A DNA stretch of 64,000 nucleotides from Gammaproteobacteria bacterium (GCA_022825505.1 JAJDWR010000011.1:59625-123624), one strand, 5' to 3'; positions 34,109-43,457 are shown, numbered from the stretch's first letter. Numbers and translations: made by a program. The notes: generated from the sequence alone by a model not told the origin.

Positions 34109-34729
34109 ATGAAGAAAAACTGGCGTTCCCTCGCAGCGGGCCTGGCCCTACTTGCAGCATTGGCCCAGGCCTGGAGTACTCCCCTCATGGCTCAGCCGAA
34201 CCTGGACGAAATGTTCATCGCCGAGGATACCGACGGGTTCGACCCCGGCCTGGCCATCGGCGAGCAGTTTCCGCCCATACGCGCGCTCTACGAAGGCGAA
34301 GAAATCACCTCCATCGACGCGTTCATGGGCGAAACGGGCGCCATCTTCATCGCCAATCGTTCGGCCGACTGGTGACCCTTCTGCAAGAACCAGCTCGTGG
34401 AGCTGGAACAGCATACAGATGCTTTCGAACAGGCCGGAATCGGCATCGTCGTCGTCACGTACGACGCCCCGGAACTGCAACAGGACTTTGTCGACGCGGA
34501 AGGAATAACCTACCCGTTCATCTCCGACATCGATACCGCGACCATGGTGGCGCTCGGCATCCTGAATGAAGACCACCAGCCCGGCGACCGGACGTACGGC
34601 ATTCCCCACCCCGGGATATTCGTACTCAATCCCGAGCAGGAGATCGTCGGCAAGATCTTCGTCGAGTCGTACCGAATCCGCGTGGACGGCGAAGGCGTCC
34701 TCAACTACGCCTTGAGCGTACTGGAGTAA
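34109..34729 (+). CDS. Probable selenoprotein: exported thioredoxin-fold peroxiredoxin-like protein with UPFC motif
   Basis: 207 codons including an in-frame TGA at codon 89 (34373-34375), read as selenocysteine. ATG 34109 has GGAG nine bases upstream and starts a signal peptide (ALLAALAQAWSTPLMAQ). The sequence around the TGA, IANRSADW-U-PFCKNQLVELEQ, is a thioredoxin-fold active site in which the usual CPFC is UPFC; the frame continues intact with VVVTYDAP, YPFISDIDTATMVALGIL, GIPHPGIFVLNPEQEIVGKI. A 7-bp hairpin with a GUG loop lies 14 bases after the TGA, as bacterial SECIS elements do. A thiol or peroxide redox role in the periplasm is inferred. A pseudogene or sequence error is the alternative. 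Confidence 0.82.
34390..34406 (+). promoter_or_regulatory. Candidate bacterial SECIS element
   Basis: CCAGCTC (34390-34396) pairs perfectly with GAGCTGG (34400-34406) around the loop GTG (34397-34399). The loop starts 21 bases after the TGA at 34373-34375. Known bacterial SECIS hairpins sit just downstream of the UGA within the coding sequence and have a G at the start of a small apical loop, which fits. Function needs SelB recognition, which cannot be judged from this window. Confidence 0.6.
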
Positions 34730-34804
34730 CGTCGACCAACACGGGACTCCGAACCTCCCCGAACCGGGTGGGCCCGGCGTTCGCCGTACGCAACAATATT
34801 CGAT

Positions 34805-35371
34805 CTATTGGTTCTGAACCGCTTGCAGCGCTTGTAGCACGTTCTCGGCCGGCGCGAGGTCGCTGATCGTCTGTGCGATCTTGCCGTCCGACGTCACGAT
34901 AAAGGTCGTGCGCTCGACGAAGTCATGGCCGATCGTGACGCCGCGAGTATCCGTCGCCTCGGGATTGCCTTCGCGGATGTTGAGGTCGTAGGACCTGGCA
35001 ATCTCGCCGCTGGCGTCGGATGCGACCGCCAGCTTGCCCGCGCAGTATTCGGGGTCCGCGGAGAAGTCATTGAGCCGTTCGATGCTGTCGAGCGAGACAC
35101 CGATGACACTGGCTCCCGCCGCGTTGAATGCCTCCATGTTGTCGGCGAATTCTCGCGCCTGTATGTTGCAGCCGCGCGTATAGGCCGACGGATAGAAGTA
35201 GACCACGACAGGACCTTCGTCCAGCGCGTCACGCAGCGAAAAACCGAACGACTCGCCCGCCAGCGACGCGGTCGCCTCGAACAACGGCGCATCGTCGCCG
35301 GCCTGGAGCGCCGCGTGCACCGGCAACGCCACGGCAAGGGATGCCAGGAATCCGAATAGATAGTTCTTCAT
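34805..35371 (-). CDS. Exported peroxiredoxin (AhpC/TSA, PrxQ-like)
   Basis: 188 residues with a signal peptide (MKNYLFGFLASLAVALPVHA). The peroxidatic site YPSAYTRGCNIQ gives Cys68 with the family Pro and Thr at the expected distances (P-x3-T-x2-C). There is no Cys five residues later as in many PrxQ proteins; Cys in DPEYCAGKL may be the resolving residue. VERTTFIVTSDGKIAQ is the usual C-terminal strand. The ATG at 35371 starts the signal peptide. Convergent with the selenoprotein gene, 75 bp apart, so both may serve periplasmic peroxide defence. Confidence 0.9.
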   Translation of the reverse strand: MKNYLFGFLASLAVALPVHAALQAGDDAPLFEATASLAGESFGFSLRDALDEGPVVVYFYPSAYTRGCNIQAREFADNMEAFNAAGASVIGVSLDSIERLNDFSADPEYCAGKLAVASDASGEIARSYDLNIREGNPEATDTRGVTIGHDFVERTTFIVTSDGKIAQTISDLAPAENVLQALQAVQNQ

Positions 35372-35488
35372 AGAATTTCCCAAGTTTGAGTTGATCCGGA
35401 GGGAGGAAAGTAGCAATTGAGCCTGCTGCGTATCCTGACCACAAGCGGTGGTTCGCGCAAGTCCTGTTGATCTGGAATTCAGGGCGCA

Positions 35489-36877
35489 TCAACCCTTCAT
35501 TTCCTCCAGTTCCAGGCCGCGCGTCTCATGAACATGCCTGACGACGAAGTAAACCGAAACCATGGCGGCGAGCGCATACAGCGAATAGGCGCCCACCAGG
35601 CCGATGCTGACCAGCAATATCGGAAACGTCATGGTAATGCCGAAATTCGAGCCCCACTGTGCGAGGCCGCTTATGGCAAGTCCGGAACCGCGAATCTGGT
35701 TGGGGAACATTTCTCCCAGCATGACCCACATCACGGGTCCCCAGGAGGCGTTGAAGAAAAACACGTAGAGATTGGCCGCGACCAGCGCGACGGTGCCCAT
35801 GGTATCGGTCAACTGCAGCGCCCCCTGTTCATCCAGGGTCGCGCTGGAAAACGCCACCGCCATCGCGGAGAGCGTAAAGGCCATGCCCACGGAACCGATC
35901 CACAGCAGCGGTTTTCTGCCGATCCTGTCGATCAGGCTGACGGTGATCAGGCAGGCGCCGATGCTCACGGCGCCCGAGATGACATTGATCAGCAGGGCGT
36001 CGCTTTCTGAAAACCCGACTGACTGCCAAAGCACCGCGCCGTAATAGAAGACGACGTTGATTCCGACGAGCTGCTGAAACGTCGCCAGTCCGATCCCGAC
36101 CCACACGAGCTTGCGGACGCGGCCTGTGGCGCTGTCGATCAGGTCGGCGAACTTCGGCCGATGGTGGTCCGCGGCCAGAGATTCGTCGATCTCGGTGAGC
36201 TTTGCCGCACCCTGCTCAGGGCCGTACAGGCGGGTCAGGACCGCCTGCGCCGTCTCGGTCTTTCCACCGATCACCAGGTACCGGGGGCTTTCCGGAATGA
36301 ACAGCAGGCCGGTGAAGAAGAGCACGGCCGGCGCGATCTCGATCCAGAACATCCAGCGCCATGCCTCGAAGCCGAACCACAGCTCGGCGGTCGAAGCGCC
36401 GGCAATGCCGGCCAGCAGGTAGTTGCTGACGAAGGCGCTGAACAACCCGGTGATGATGGCGATCTGCTGAATGGTGATCAGCCGTCCCCGGTAGTGCGCC
36501 GGCGCGACCTCGCCGATGTAGGCCGGCGCGATCACGCTGGCCGCCCCGACCGCCATGCCGCCAAGCACGCGGAAGATCACGAACTCGACGGAACTGCCTG
36601 CAATGCCCGAACCCCAAGCGCTGACGAGAAAGAAGACCGATGCCACGATGAGCAGCGAGCGGCGGCCGATGATGTCGGCCAGGCGTCCGGCGAAGAATGC
36701 CCCGGCCGCACACCCCAGGAGCATCGATGCGACGTTGAAGCCGGTGCCGACGCTGTCGGACTGGAACGCGAGTTGCAACCCGTCTACGGTGCCGTTGATG
36801 ACGCCGCTGTCAAAGCCGAACAGGAACCCGCCGATGGTCGCGATACAGCTTATTGCGACAATGAACCGTGCGTTCAA
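35489..36877 (-). CDS. Sugar porter-family MFS transporter, probably xylose:H+ symporter
   Basis: 462 residues, twelve transmembrane helices. Family signatures: GGFLFGFDSGVINGT in helix 1, GRLADIIGRRS in loop 2-3, RVLGGMAVGAASVIAPAYIGE in helix 4, PESPRYLVIGG after helix 6, and QQLVGINVVFYYGAVLW in helix 7. The neighbouring xylB and xylA make xylose the likely substrate (XylE type). The start is TTG at 36877, overlapping the stop of the truncated hydrolase gene by four bases. It lies on the opposite strand to xylB. Confidence 0.9.
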   Translation of the reverse strand: MNARFIVAISCIATIGGFLFGFDSGVINGTVDGLQLAFQSDSVGTGFNVASMLLGCAAGAFFAGRLADIIGRRSLLIVASVFFLVSAWGSGIAGSSVEFVIFRVLGGMAVGAASVIAPAYIGEVAPAHYRGRLITIQQIAIITGLFSAFVSNYLLAGIAGASTAELWFGFEAWRWMFWIEIAPAVLFFTGLLFIPESPRYLVIGGKTETAQAVLTRLYGPEQGAAKLTEIDESLAADHHRPKFADLIDSATGRVRKLVWVGIGLATFQQLVGINVVFYYGAVLWQSVGFSESDALLINVISGAVSIGACLITVSLIDRIGRKPLLWIGSVGMAFTLSAMAVAFSSATLDEQGALQLTDTMGTVALVAANLYVFFFNASWGPVMWVMLGEMFPNQIRGSGLAISGLAQWGSNFGITMTFPILLVSIGLVGAYSLYALAAMVSVYFVVRHVHETRGLELEEMKG

Positions 36878-37395
36878 TTGGCTTCTTCAGTCCAGAACTG
36901 CCGGTAGAGCTCGGCGCGAATGGCCCCATCCCTGCCTTGCCCCCCCTCGGGGTTGTCGAACTGCGTATGCGGAGCATAGATATTCTCCACGGTTGCCGTT
37001 TCCAGTAACCGCTGCCCGTTCAGGGTCCCATGGTTCAACAGCATTCGCAGGAAGTCCGCGTAACCGTCCGCCGTTGCCAACATGCCCTCGCCGCCCAGGT
37101 ACAGCTCATGATCCGGTCCGTAGCCGGGAACGTCCGCTCCGAAGATATCCAGTTCCCCCTGGTGCGCGACCCGCAGCAGGTCGCGATTGACGGCGCCGTG
37201 CTCGTAGACGACATTACCGTCACGATCTTCAAGTCGCGCGTAAATAAAGGGATAATGTCCGCCTTCCACGAAGCGATCGATCACCGCGTCCACGGCATCG
37301 GGATCGGGAATATTGACGGCGGCCGAAGCCGGGCCGGATAGAATCGAGAAAATCAGTCCCGAAAGAGCAAGACGCGCAGTACGAATGATCAACAT
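36874..37395 (-). pseudogene. Truncated serine hydrolase/class C beta-lactamase-like remnant
   Basis: 173 residues. A signal peptide (LIIRTARLALSGLIFSILSG) and an N-terminal segment, DAVIDRFVEGGHYPFIYARLEDRDGNVVYEHG, resemble the opening of beta-lactamase-family esterases. The sequence then jumps to a C-terminal-type segment, YLGGEGMLATADGYADFLRM then LLNHGTLNGQRLLETATVEN. The SxxK and YxN catalytic regions that should lie between are absent, and intact members have about 400 residues. It looks like an internal deletion of roughly half the gene plus loss of the tail. The frame stays open and is coupled to the sugar porter start. Confidence 0.68.
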
Positions 37396-37560
37396 GAGGT
37401 TGGATTCCTTGCGAAGGGTAGCGATCAAGCCGGAAGGCGCCATTTTAGCATTCAACAGGCTGTGCCACGGACGCGCGGACGTGCATTTTCCGGGTGCTTG
37501 CGCAACAAATCCTCCGGCGCACGAGACGATGGCCCGGCTCGAAAACGGAGTTGACCGATC

Positions 37561-39066
37561 ATGAGCCGGTTACTCGGCATCGATGTCGGCACTCAAAGCC
37601 TCAAGGCGCTCGTTTATGACAGCGAGCAACGCGAAGTGGCGGCCACCGGCAGCAGCGAACTGCAGTTGATCAGCCGTGCCGACGGCACACGCGAACAACT
37701 GGCGGAATGGTGGATCGAGGCGCTGCATTCGGCTCTGGCGCAGATTCCTGAAGCCGTCAGGTCCTCCGTCAAGGCAATCGGGGTTTCCGGGCAGCAGCAC
37801 GGGTTCGTTCCCCTGGCCTCGGACGGAACGGTTCTGGCGCCTGTGAAACTCTGGTGTGATACGGCGACCGTGAGCGAGTGCGAGGAAATATCCGCGCGCT
37901 TTGGCGGTGACCAGCGTTGTATCGACTCGGTCGGTAACCCGATCCTGCCGGGTTATACGGCATCGAAAATCACGTGGCTCAAGAACCATCACCCGGACAG
38001 GTACGCCAAACTGGCGACCATTCTGCTGCCGCACGATTACGTCAACTACTACCTGACGGGCGATCTTGCCATGGAGTGCGGGGATGCCTCGGGTACCGGA
38101 CTGCTGGACATCCGCTCCCGCGACTGGCACCCGGAGATGCTTGCCGCGGTGGACCCGGATCGGAATCTGTCGGACTGCCTGCCGCCGCTCGTCGGCGCCG
38201 CCGACACCGTGGGCACGCTGCGGGCGCCTCTCGCCGGGCAACTGGGGTTGCCAGCCGGCACGCCCGTCGCCTGCGGCGGCGGCGACAACATGATGGCCGC
38301 CATCGGGACCGGCAACGTCACCGAAGGGCGCCTGACCATGAGCCTTGGGACGTCCGGAACGCTGTTCGCCTACGCCGACGCACCCTGTGTTGATCCGGTC
38401 GGCGAACTGGCTGCGTTCTGCGCGTCCACCGGCGGCTGGTTGCCGCTGCTGTGCACGATGAACTGCACCGTCGCCAGCGAACTGGCGCGCTCGCTTCTGA
38501 ACATGGATCTGGACACGATGGAGTCAGCCGCCGGCGGGGCCGCGCCGGGCGCCGACGGCGTCGTGGTACTGCCCTTCTACAACGGCGAACGCACGCCCAA
38601 CCTGCCCAACGGCAAGGGCTGCATCCTCGGGCTCAACGGCGACAACATGACCTCCGCCAATATCGTCCGGGCTTCCATGGAAGCCGCCGTTTTCGGCCTG
38701 CGTGCCGGGTTGGAAGCGTTTGCGCGTGGCCACGACACGCTGGTGGACGGGATTGACGAGATCCGGCTCACCGGAGGCGCCGCAGGCAGCGCAGTCTGGC
38801 GCCAGATCGTGGCGGACAATTTCCGCCGGCCGGTACGGCTGCCCGTCTCCCAGGAGGGCGCCGCCATGGGCGCCGCGCTGAATGCCATGCTCCTGGGCAG
38901 CGCCAGCCACGGCGACTCGCGCGCCCTGGCGGCGGAAATCGACGAGCACTTGGAATTCGACGACGAGGCCGGTGCTGTTCCAGACCCCGAGACACAAGCC
39001 GTCTACGATCAACAGTTCCATACCTACAACACCTGGCTCGAAGAACTCAGACCCCAGTTCGAGTGA
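37561..39066 (+). CDS. xylB: Xylulokinase
   Basis: FGGY-family kinase phosphorylating D-xylulose to xylulose 5-phosphate. 501 residues, standard length. LGIDVGTQSLKALVYD is the first phosphate loop; SGQQHGFVPL, LPHDYVNYYLTGD with the catalytic Asp, GGGDNMMAAIGTGN, GTSGTLFAYAD and RLTGGAAGSAVWRQIVAD fit XylB. GGAG precedes the ATG by ten bases. Followed 85 bases later by xylA on the same strand, a xylBA operon. No xylose repressor gene is next to it. Confidence 0.95.
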   Translation: MSRLLGIDVGTQSLKALVYDSEQREVAATGSSELQLISRADGTREQLAEWWIEALHSALAQIPEAVRSSVKAIGVSGQQHGFVPLASDGTVLAPVKLWCDTATVSECEEISARFGGDQRCIDSVGNPILPGYTASKITWLKNHHPDRYAKLATILLPHDYVNYYLTGDLAMECGDASGTGLLDIRSRDWHPEMLAAVDPDRNLSDCLPPLVGAADTVGTLRAPLAGQLGLPAGTPVACGGGDNMMAAIGTGNVTEGRLTMSLGTSGTLFAYADAPCVDPVGELAAFCASTGGWLPLLCTMNCTVASELARSLLNMDLDTMESAAGGAAPGADGVVVLPFYNGERTPNLPNGKGCILGLNGDNMTSANIVRASMEAAVFGLRAGLEAFARGHDTLVDGIDEIRLTGGAAGSAVWRQIVADNFRRPVRLPVSQEGAAMGAALNAMLLGSASHGDSRALAAEIDEHLEFDDEAGAVPDPETQAVYDQQFHTYNTWLEELRPQFE

Positions 39067-39149
39067 ACCCCTGTCCGACCGACTTCCAATCGACACAATC
39101 CAGTACCTATTCCAGTCACCTCCCATTCAGTACCTTTTCGAGTGAACCC
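39058..39149 (+). repeat. Degenerate short repeats in xylB-xylA junction
   Basis: The 13-mer TTCGAGTGAACCC occurs at 39058-39070, spanning the xylB stop, and again at 39137-39149, just before the xylA start. In between, CAGTACCTATTCCAGT (39101) and CAGTACCTTTTCGAGT (39128) are near copies 27 bases apart. The spacer thus seems to have grown by duplication of the xylB end, which may explain the weak ribosome site before xylA. Confidence 0.65.
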
Positions 39150-39151
39150 AA

Positions 39152-40486
39152 ATGACACGTAACCTATTCATCGGCGAGCGGGAATTCTTCCCCGGTATCG
39201 GCAAGATTCGCTACGAGGGAAGGTCCTCCGACAATCCTCTTGCCTTCAAGTTTTACGACCCCGATCGGGTGATCGGCGGCAAGACCATGGAACAGCACCT
39301 GCGATTCGCGGTCTGCTACTGGCACACCTTCCGCGGCACGGGCGCCGATCCGTTCGGTCCCGGCACGCAAATTTTTCCCTGGGATGAGCCAGCGGACAGG
39401 ATGGACGCGGCCAGAGCCCGTGTGGATGCGGCGTTCGAGTTTTTCAGCAAGCTCGGCGTCCCCTACTACTGCTTTCATGATCGGGATATCGCGCCCGAGG
39501 GCGACAACGTCGCGACTTCGGAGCGAAATCTCCGCGCCATGACGGAACTTGCCGCCGAACGGCAGCAGGCAACCGGGGTCAAGCTGCTCTGGGGCACCGC
39601 CAACCTGTTCAGTCATCCGCGCTACATGAACGGCGCCGCCACGAACCCCGATTTCAACGTGGTCACCCACGCCGCAGCGCAGGTCAAGGCAGCGCTGGAC
39701 GCCACCGTCGCGCTGGGCGGCGAGAACTACGTCTTCTGGGGCGGCCGGGAAGGCTACGCGAGCCTGCTCAATACCGACACGAGGCGGGAACTGGACCACC
39801 TGGGGAGATTCATGGCGGCCGCGCGGGACTACGGACGCGCAATTGGCTTCAAGGGAACCTTCCTGATCGAACCCAAGCCCATGGAGCCGAGCAAGCACCA
39901 GTACGATTTCGACGCTCAGACGGTGGTCGGATTCATCCGGCACTATGGGCTTGAGGGAGACTTCAAGGTCAACGTCGAGGCCAACCACGCCACACTGGCA
40001 GGCCACAGTTTCGCTCACGAATTGCAGATGTGCGCCGACGCGGGACTCCTGGGCAGCATCGACGCCAACCGCGGCGATCCCCAGAACGGATGGGACACCG
40101 ATCAGTTCCCGGTGGATCTCTACGACACCGTTTCAGCCATGCTGGTGGTTCTGGAGAACGGCGGCCTGCATTCCGGCGGCCTGAATTTCGATGCCAAGGT
40201 GCGCCGCGAATCGGTGGATCCCGAGGACATCTTCATCGGCCACATCGGCGGCATGGACGCCTTCGCCCGCGGCCTCGCCATCGCCCACGACCTGATCGAA
40301 CAAAGCCCGCTGGTCGCCAACCGCGCGTCCCGCTACGCCAGCTTCGACAACGGCGACGGCGCCGCCTTCGCCTGCGGCGACCTCGGCCTTGAGGCGCTAC
40401 GGGATATCGCCGCCGCAAACGGCGAACCCGCCAGCATCAGCGGCCGTCAGGAGTGGCTGGAGAACCTCGTCAATCAGTACATTTAG
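39152..40486 (+). CDS. xylA: Xylose isomerase
   Basis: Converts D-xylose to D-xylulose. 444 residues, the class II length. [13 protein letters not shown] carries a catalytic His-Asp pair, [16 protein letters not shown] and [20 protein letters not shown] the metal Glu residues, and [17 protein letters not shown] the second metal site; [20 protein letters not shown] follows as expected. The start context is weak, so expression may depend on coupling to xylB or on the repeat-rich spacer. Catalytic motifs all appear intact. Confidence 0.96.
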   Translation: MTRNLFIGEREFFPGIGKIRYEGRSSDNPLAFKFYDPDRVIGGKTMEQHLRFAVCYWHTFRGTGADPFGPGTQIFPWDEPADRMDAARARVDAAFEFFSKLGVPYYCFHDRDIAPEGDNVATSERNLRAMTELAAERQQATGVKLLWGTANLFSHPRYMNGAATNPDFNVVTHAAAQVKAALDATVALGGENYVFWGGREGYASLLNTDTRRELDHLGRFMAAARDYGRAIGFKGTFLIEPKPMEPSKHQYDFDAQTVVGFIRHYGLEGDFKVNVEANHATLAGHSFAHELQMCADAGLLGSIDANRGDPQNGWDTDQFPVDLYDTVSAMLVVLENGGLHSGGLNFDAKVRRESVDPEDIFIGHIGGMDAFARGLAIAHDLIEQSPLVANRASRYASFDNGDGAAFACGDLGLEALRDIAAANGEPASISGRQEWLENLVNQYI

Positions 40487-40567
40487 TACGCGTGTCAAGA
40501 CCGTCAGGATCGCCGCACGGGCTGCCCGCTACCTGAGAAGCGACGCGGCTCGCGCCCGGGCATCGCA

Positions 40568-42931
40568 TCACGCCGGCGTCAACGGCCAGATCAGCGGCAG
40601 CAGCACCATCACGGTGACAAAGACCACGACCGTCAACGGCAGCCCAAGCCTGAGATAGTCCCCGAACCGATACCCGCCGGGACCCATGACCAGGAGGTTC
40701 GCAGGATGCGAGATCGGGCTCGCGAAGCTGGCCGAGGCCGCCATCGCCACCGCCATCATCGCCGTCTGCGGCGCGATACCCAGGTCCGCGCAGGCCGAGA
40801 GAACGATGGGCGAAATCACCACCGCGAGCGCGGCGTTGGGCATGATCAGGGTGCCTGCGGCGGTGATGATGTACAGCCCGCCGATCACCCACCACGGTCC
40901 CAGCGGACCCACGTACTGCATGGTCAACTGGGCGAGATACGCCGCCGTGCCGCTCTCCAGCATGGCCGTTCCCAGGGGCAGCATGCCGGCGATCAGGAAG
41001 ATCGCGCGCCAGTCGATGGCTCTGTAGGCATCTTCCATGGTCAGGCACTGGCTGAGCACCATCATCGTGGCGCCGATGACGGCGGCGACATAGATCGGCA
41101 GCCAGCCGGCCAGCACGCTCAACACCACGCTCAGCATGATGCCCCCGGCAATGGGCGCCCGACGGGTGTCCAGCGCCCGCTGGGTCACCGGTGTCAGGAT
41201 GATGAACTCCGGGTCGCGCTCCAGAACGATCAGCCGCTCGCGGGGACCCAGTACCAGCAGGGCGTCGCCGTGTTCCAGTTTCAACTGGTCGAGATTGGAG
41301 CGAATGGACTCGCCGTGGCGCCACACGGCGACCAGTTCCAGCCCGTAGGTATCGCGGAAGTTGATCTCGGTCAGGGGCCGCCCCGCCAGGCCGGAACGGG
41401 GTTCCAGGGTGGCTTCCAGGAGGCCAAGCCGATCCGACTCGAAGGCGTTCAGATGCGTGTGTCCGCCCCGCTGGACCCTGAGTTCCTGCAGCCCCCGCAG
41501 TACGTCGAGATCCTGCTGGCGACCCTGGATGAGCAGGATGTCTCCGCCCCTGAGTGGCTGGTCCGGCTCCGGCATGACACTTAGGTCGCCGTCGCGGAAC
41601 AGCGCCAGAAGGCGGAAGTCGAAAGCATCTCCGAGCCGGCTGCGTTCCAGCGTGTCGCCCGAGAGTTGGGATTCGAGCGGTATGCGAACCACGAAAATGT
41701 AGTCCTGGAGCTGATACGTGTCCCGAAGCTTCTCTTCGCCGACTTCCCGGCAGTGGGCAAAATCTGGCGAATGCTCAAGCTCGAGCGCGCTCTCCGGCCT
41801 GGCCTGCAGCAGCAACGTATCCGCCGGCCGCAGCGGGACGTTTCCCAGATTGGACCGGCGCACCAACCGTCCGCGGCGGATGGCGAGCACATTGGCGCCG
41901 TACGCCTTGCGGAACTCCGAATGGCGCAGCAAACTGCCGGCCAGCGGCGAGCCTTCCTCGATCACCACCTCCATCAGCTTCACCTGGCCTTCCATCAGCC
42001 CTTCCAGTACCGGTGCTTCCCTTTCGATGATCACTTCGCTCCAGCGTTGAAACTCGCGGAACCGGTCCAGCCGTCCCTGCACGACGAGCTTGTCGCCGCC
42101 CTCTAGCACCGTCTGGCGCGACGGCATGAGTTCGATCTTGCTGTCCTGCTCCCGGGCGATGACGATCAGGCCCGCCGCAACGCCGATGCGGCTCTGGGCA
42201 AGCGTCTTGCCGACCAGAATTGAGTCGTGCGGCACGCGCATCTCGAACACCCGGGTATGCAGCCCGTACTGGGTTCTGAGATTCCGCTGGCTGCGCTTCT
42301 GGATTTCATCCTCGCGCTTGATGCTCGGCAGCAGGTGACGGCCCAGCAGCGCGATGAACAGCGTTCCGGCGACCAGCACGCCCCCGCCGACGGGCGTGAA
42401 GTCGAACAGGCCGAAGGACGTCTCCCCGGCCTGCTGCAGCGCGCCGGCGATCAGCAGGTTGGGCGGTGTGCCGATCAGCGTCGTCAACCCGCCCAGCAGG
42501 CAGCCGTAGGCCAGCGGCATGAGCAGCTTGGAGGCCGGGATCCGGGTTCGGCGGGCGATTTCGATGACCACCGGCAGCATCAGCGCCGCCACGCCGATGT
42601 TGTTCATGAACGCGGACAGCACGCCGCCGGTGAGCATGATGACGACGGTAATGGTCTCCCGGCTGGTGCCCGCAAACCGGAGCACCGTGCGGCTGATGAC
42701 GTTGGCGATGCCGGTTCGGGTCAGCCCGTCGCTCAGGATGAACATGGCCCACACGGCAATGACTGCGCCGTTGGAGAATCCGGCCACCGCATCCTCGGGC
42801 GAAACCAGGCCGGTCACGACCAGCGCTCCCAGAACGATGAGCGCGGTCACGTCCATGCGCACCTTTTCGGTGACGAACAGCACAAGCGCGACGCCGAGGA
42901 TGGTCAGAACCAGAGCGATTTCAATCGTCAA
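40568..42931 (-). CDS. SLC13/DASS-type permease with four central RCK_C (TrkA-C) domains
   Basis: 787 residues. Two membrane halves (about residues 1-205 and 590-787) resemble anion:Na+ symporters; MNNIGVAALMLPVVIEIARR and GLTTLIGTPPNLLIAG in the first half and MPNAALAVVISPIVLSACADLGIAP in the second are family signatures. Between them lie four TrkA-C-like repeats (about 215-300, 320-385, 410-475 and 500-575), e.g. RPADTLLLQAR, RGGDILLIQGR and EHGDALLVLGP. Most relatives carry two. The substrate may be sulfate, a dicarboxylate or similar. Start TTG at 42931 is the only suitable codon. Confidence 0.85.
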   Translation of the reverse strand: MTIEIALVLTILGVALVLFVTEKVRMDVTALIVLGALVVTGLVSPEDAVAGFSNGAVIAVWAMFILSDGLTRTGIANVISRTVLRFAGTSRETITVVIMLTGGVLSAFMNNIGVAALMLPVVIEIARRTRIPASKLLMPLAYGCLLGGLTTLIGTPPNLLIAGALQQAGETSFGLFDFTPVGGGVLVAGTLFIALLGRHLLPSIKREDEIQKRSQRNLRTQYGLHTRVFEMRVPHDSILVGKTLAQSRIGVAAGLIVIAREQDSKIELMPSRQTVLEGGDKLVVQGRLDRFREFQRWSEVIIEREAPVLEGLMEGQVKLMEVVIEEGSPLAGSLLRHSEFRKAYGANVLAIRRGRLVRRSNLGNVPLRPADTLLLQARPESALELEHSPDFAHCREVGEEKLRDTYQLQDYIFVVRIPLESQLSGDTLERSRLGDAFDFRLLALFRDGDLSVMPEPDQPLRGGDILLIQGRQQDLDVLRGLQELRVQRGGHTHLNAFESDRLGLLEATLEPRSGLAGRPLTEINFRDTYGLELVAVWRHGESIRSNLDQLKLEHGDALLVLGPRERLIVLERDPEFIILTPVTQRALDTRRAPIAGGIMLSVVLSVLAGWLPIYVAAVIGATMMVLSQCLTMEDAYRAIDWRAIFLIAGMLPLGTAMLESGTAAYLAQLTMQYVGPLGPWWVIGGLYIITAAGTLIMPNAALAVVISPIVLSACADLGIAPQTAMMAVAMAASASFASPISHPANLLVMGPGGYRFGDYLRLGLPLTVVVFVTVMVLLPLIWPLTPA

Positions 42932-43001
42932 GTCGCGGCCTTTTGGCGGCGGGCCGGAAGCCTCACCGGTGCGAAACCTGTCGTGTATGGACCACCGGCA
43001 G

Positions 43002-43457
43002 CTACAGCGGCAACCTCCCGATCAGCATCCGCGCCAGGAGCAGGAGCAGCCCGCCCGTAATGAGCGTGGCCAGGCCGGTCGACACGCACCAACGCACGAT
43101 CACCGGCCCGCGTGAAACCACGACCAGGACAGGAACCGATGCCAGCGACGTCAGCAAGACGAACTGCCGCAGCACGGCCGGTACCCACGGCCACCGAAAC
43201 GCCCACGACTGGAATTCCGGGTGGCGCATGACCTCGCGCGCCAGTACTCGGCGCGAACCGAGCCGCTGCATCGCTTCGGCGGATGCCTCGGCAGGCGGGC
43301 ATCCCGACGCCATCGACTCGGCTTCAAGATCTTCGAAGTGATCGTACAGTTCGGCCAGCGTGCGCGTAACCATGGCAGGCGCCACGCCCCCGCGGAGGAG
43401 TTCCCGCCTCAACGCCCTGAATTCACTCGCGGGCGCCGAAGCCGGGTATTCAGACAT
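43002..43457 (-). CDS. Hypothetical membrane protein encoded with a PadR regulator
   Basis: 151 residues. The N-terminal ~75 residues (FRALRRELLRGGVAPAMVTR, then TLAELYDHFEDLEAE and AMQRLGS) resemble the cytoplasmic helical prefix domains that accompany PadR regulators in many bacteria. Two transmembrane helices follow (FVLLTSLASVPVLVVVS and GLATLITGGLLLLLARML). Its ATG at 43457 lies inside the end of padR (ATGTCTGA, 8-base overlap), so the two are coupled. Function unknown. Confidence 0.75.
   Translation of the reverse strand: MSEYPASAPASEFRALRRELLRGGVAPAMVTRTLAELYDHFEDLEAESMASGCPPAEASAEAMQRLGSRRVLAREVMRHPEFQSWAFRWPWVPAVLRQFVLLTSLASVPVLVVVSRGPVIVRWCVSTGLATLITGGLLLLLARMLIGRLPL

Noticed and set aside
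34373..34375. TGA read as a normal stop, giving an 88-residue protein and a separate downstream gene
   Set aside because: The 88-residue product would end inside the active-site motif, and the downstream part has no ribosome site or start of its own; the in-frame continuation and UxxC context favour selenocysteine.
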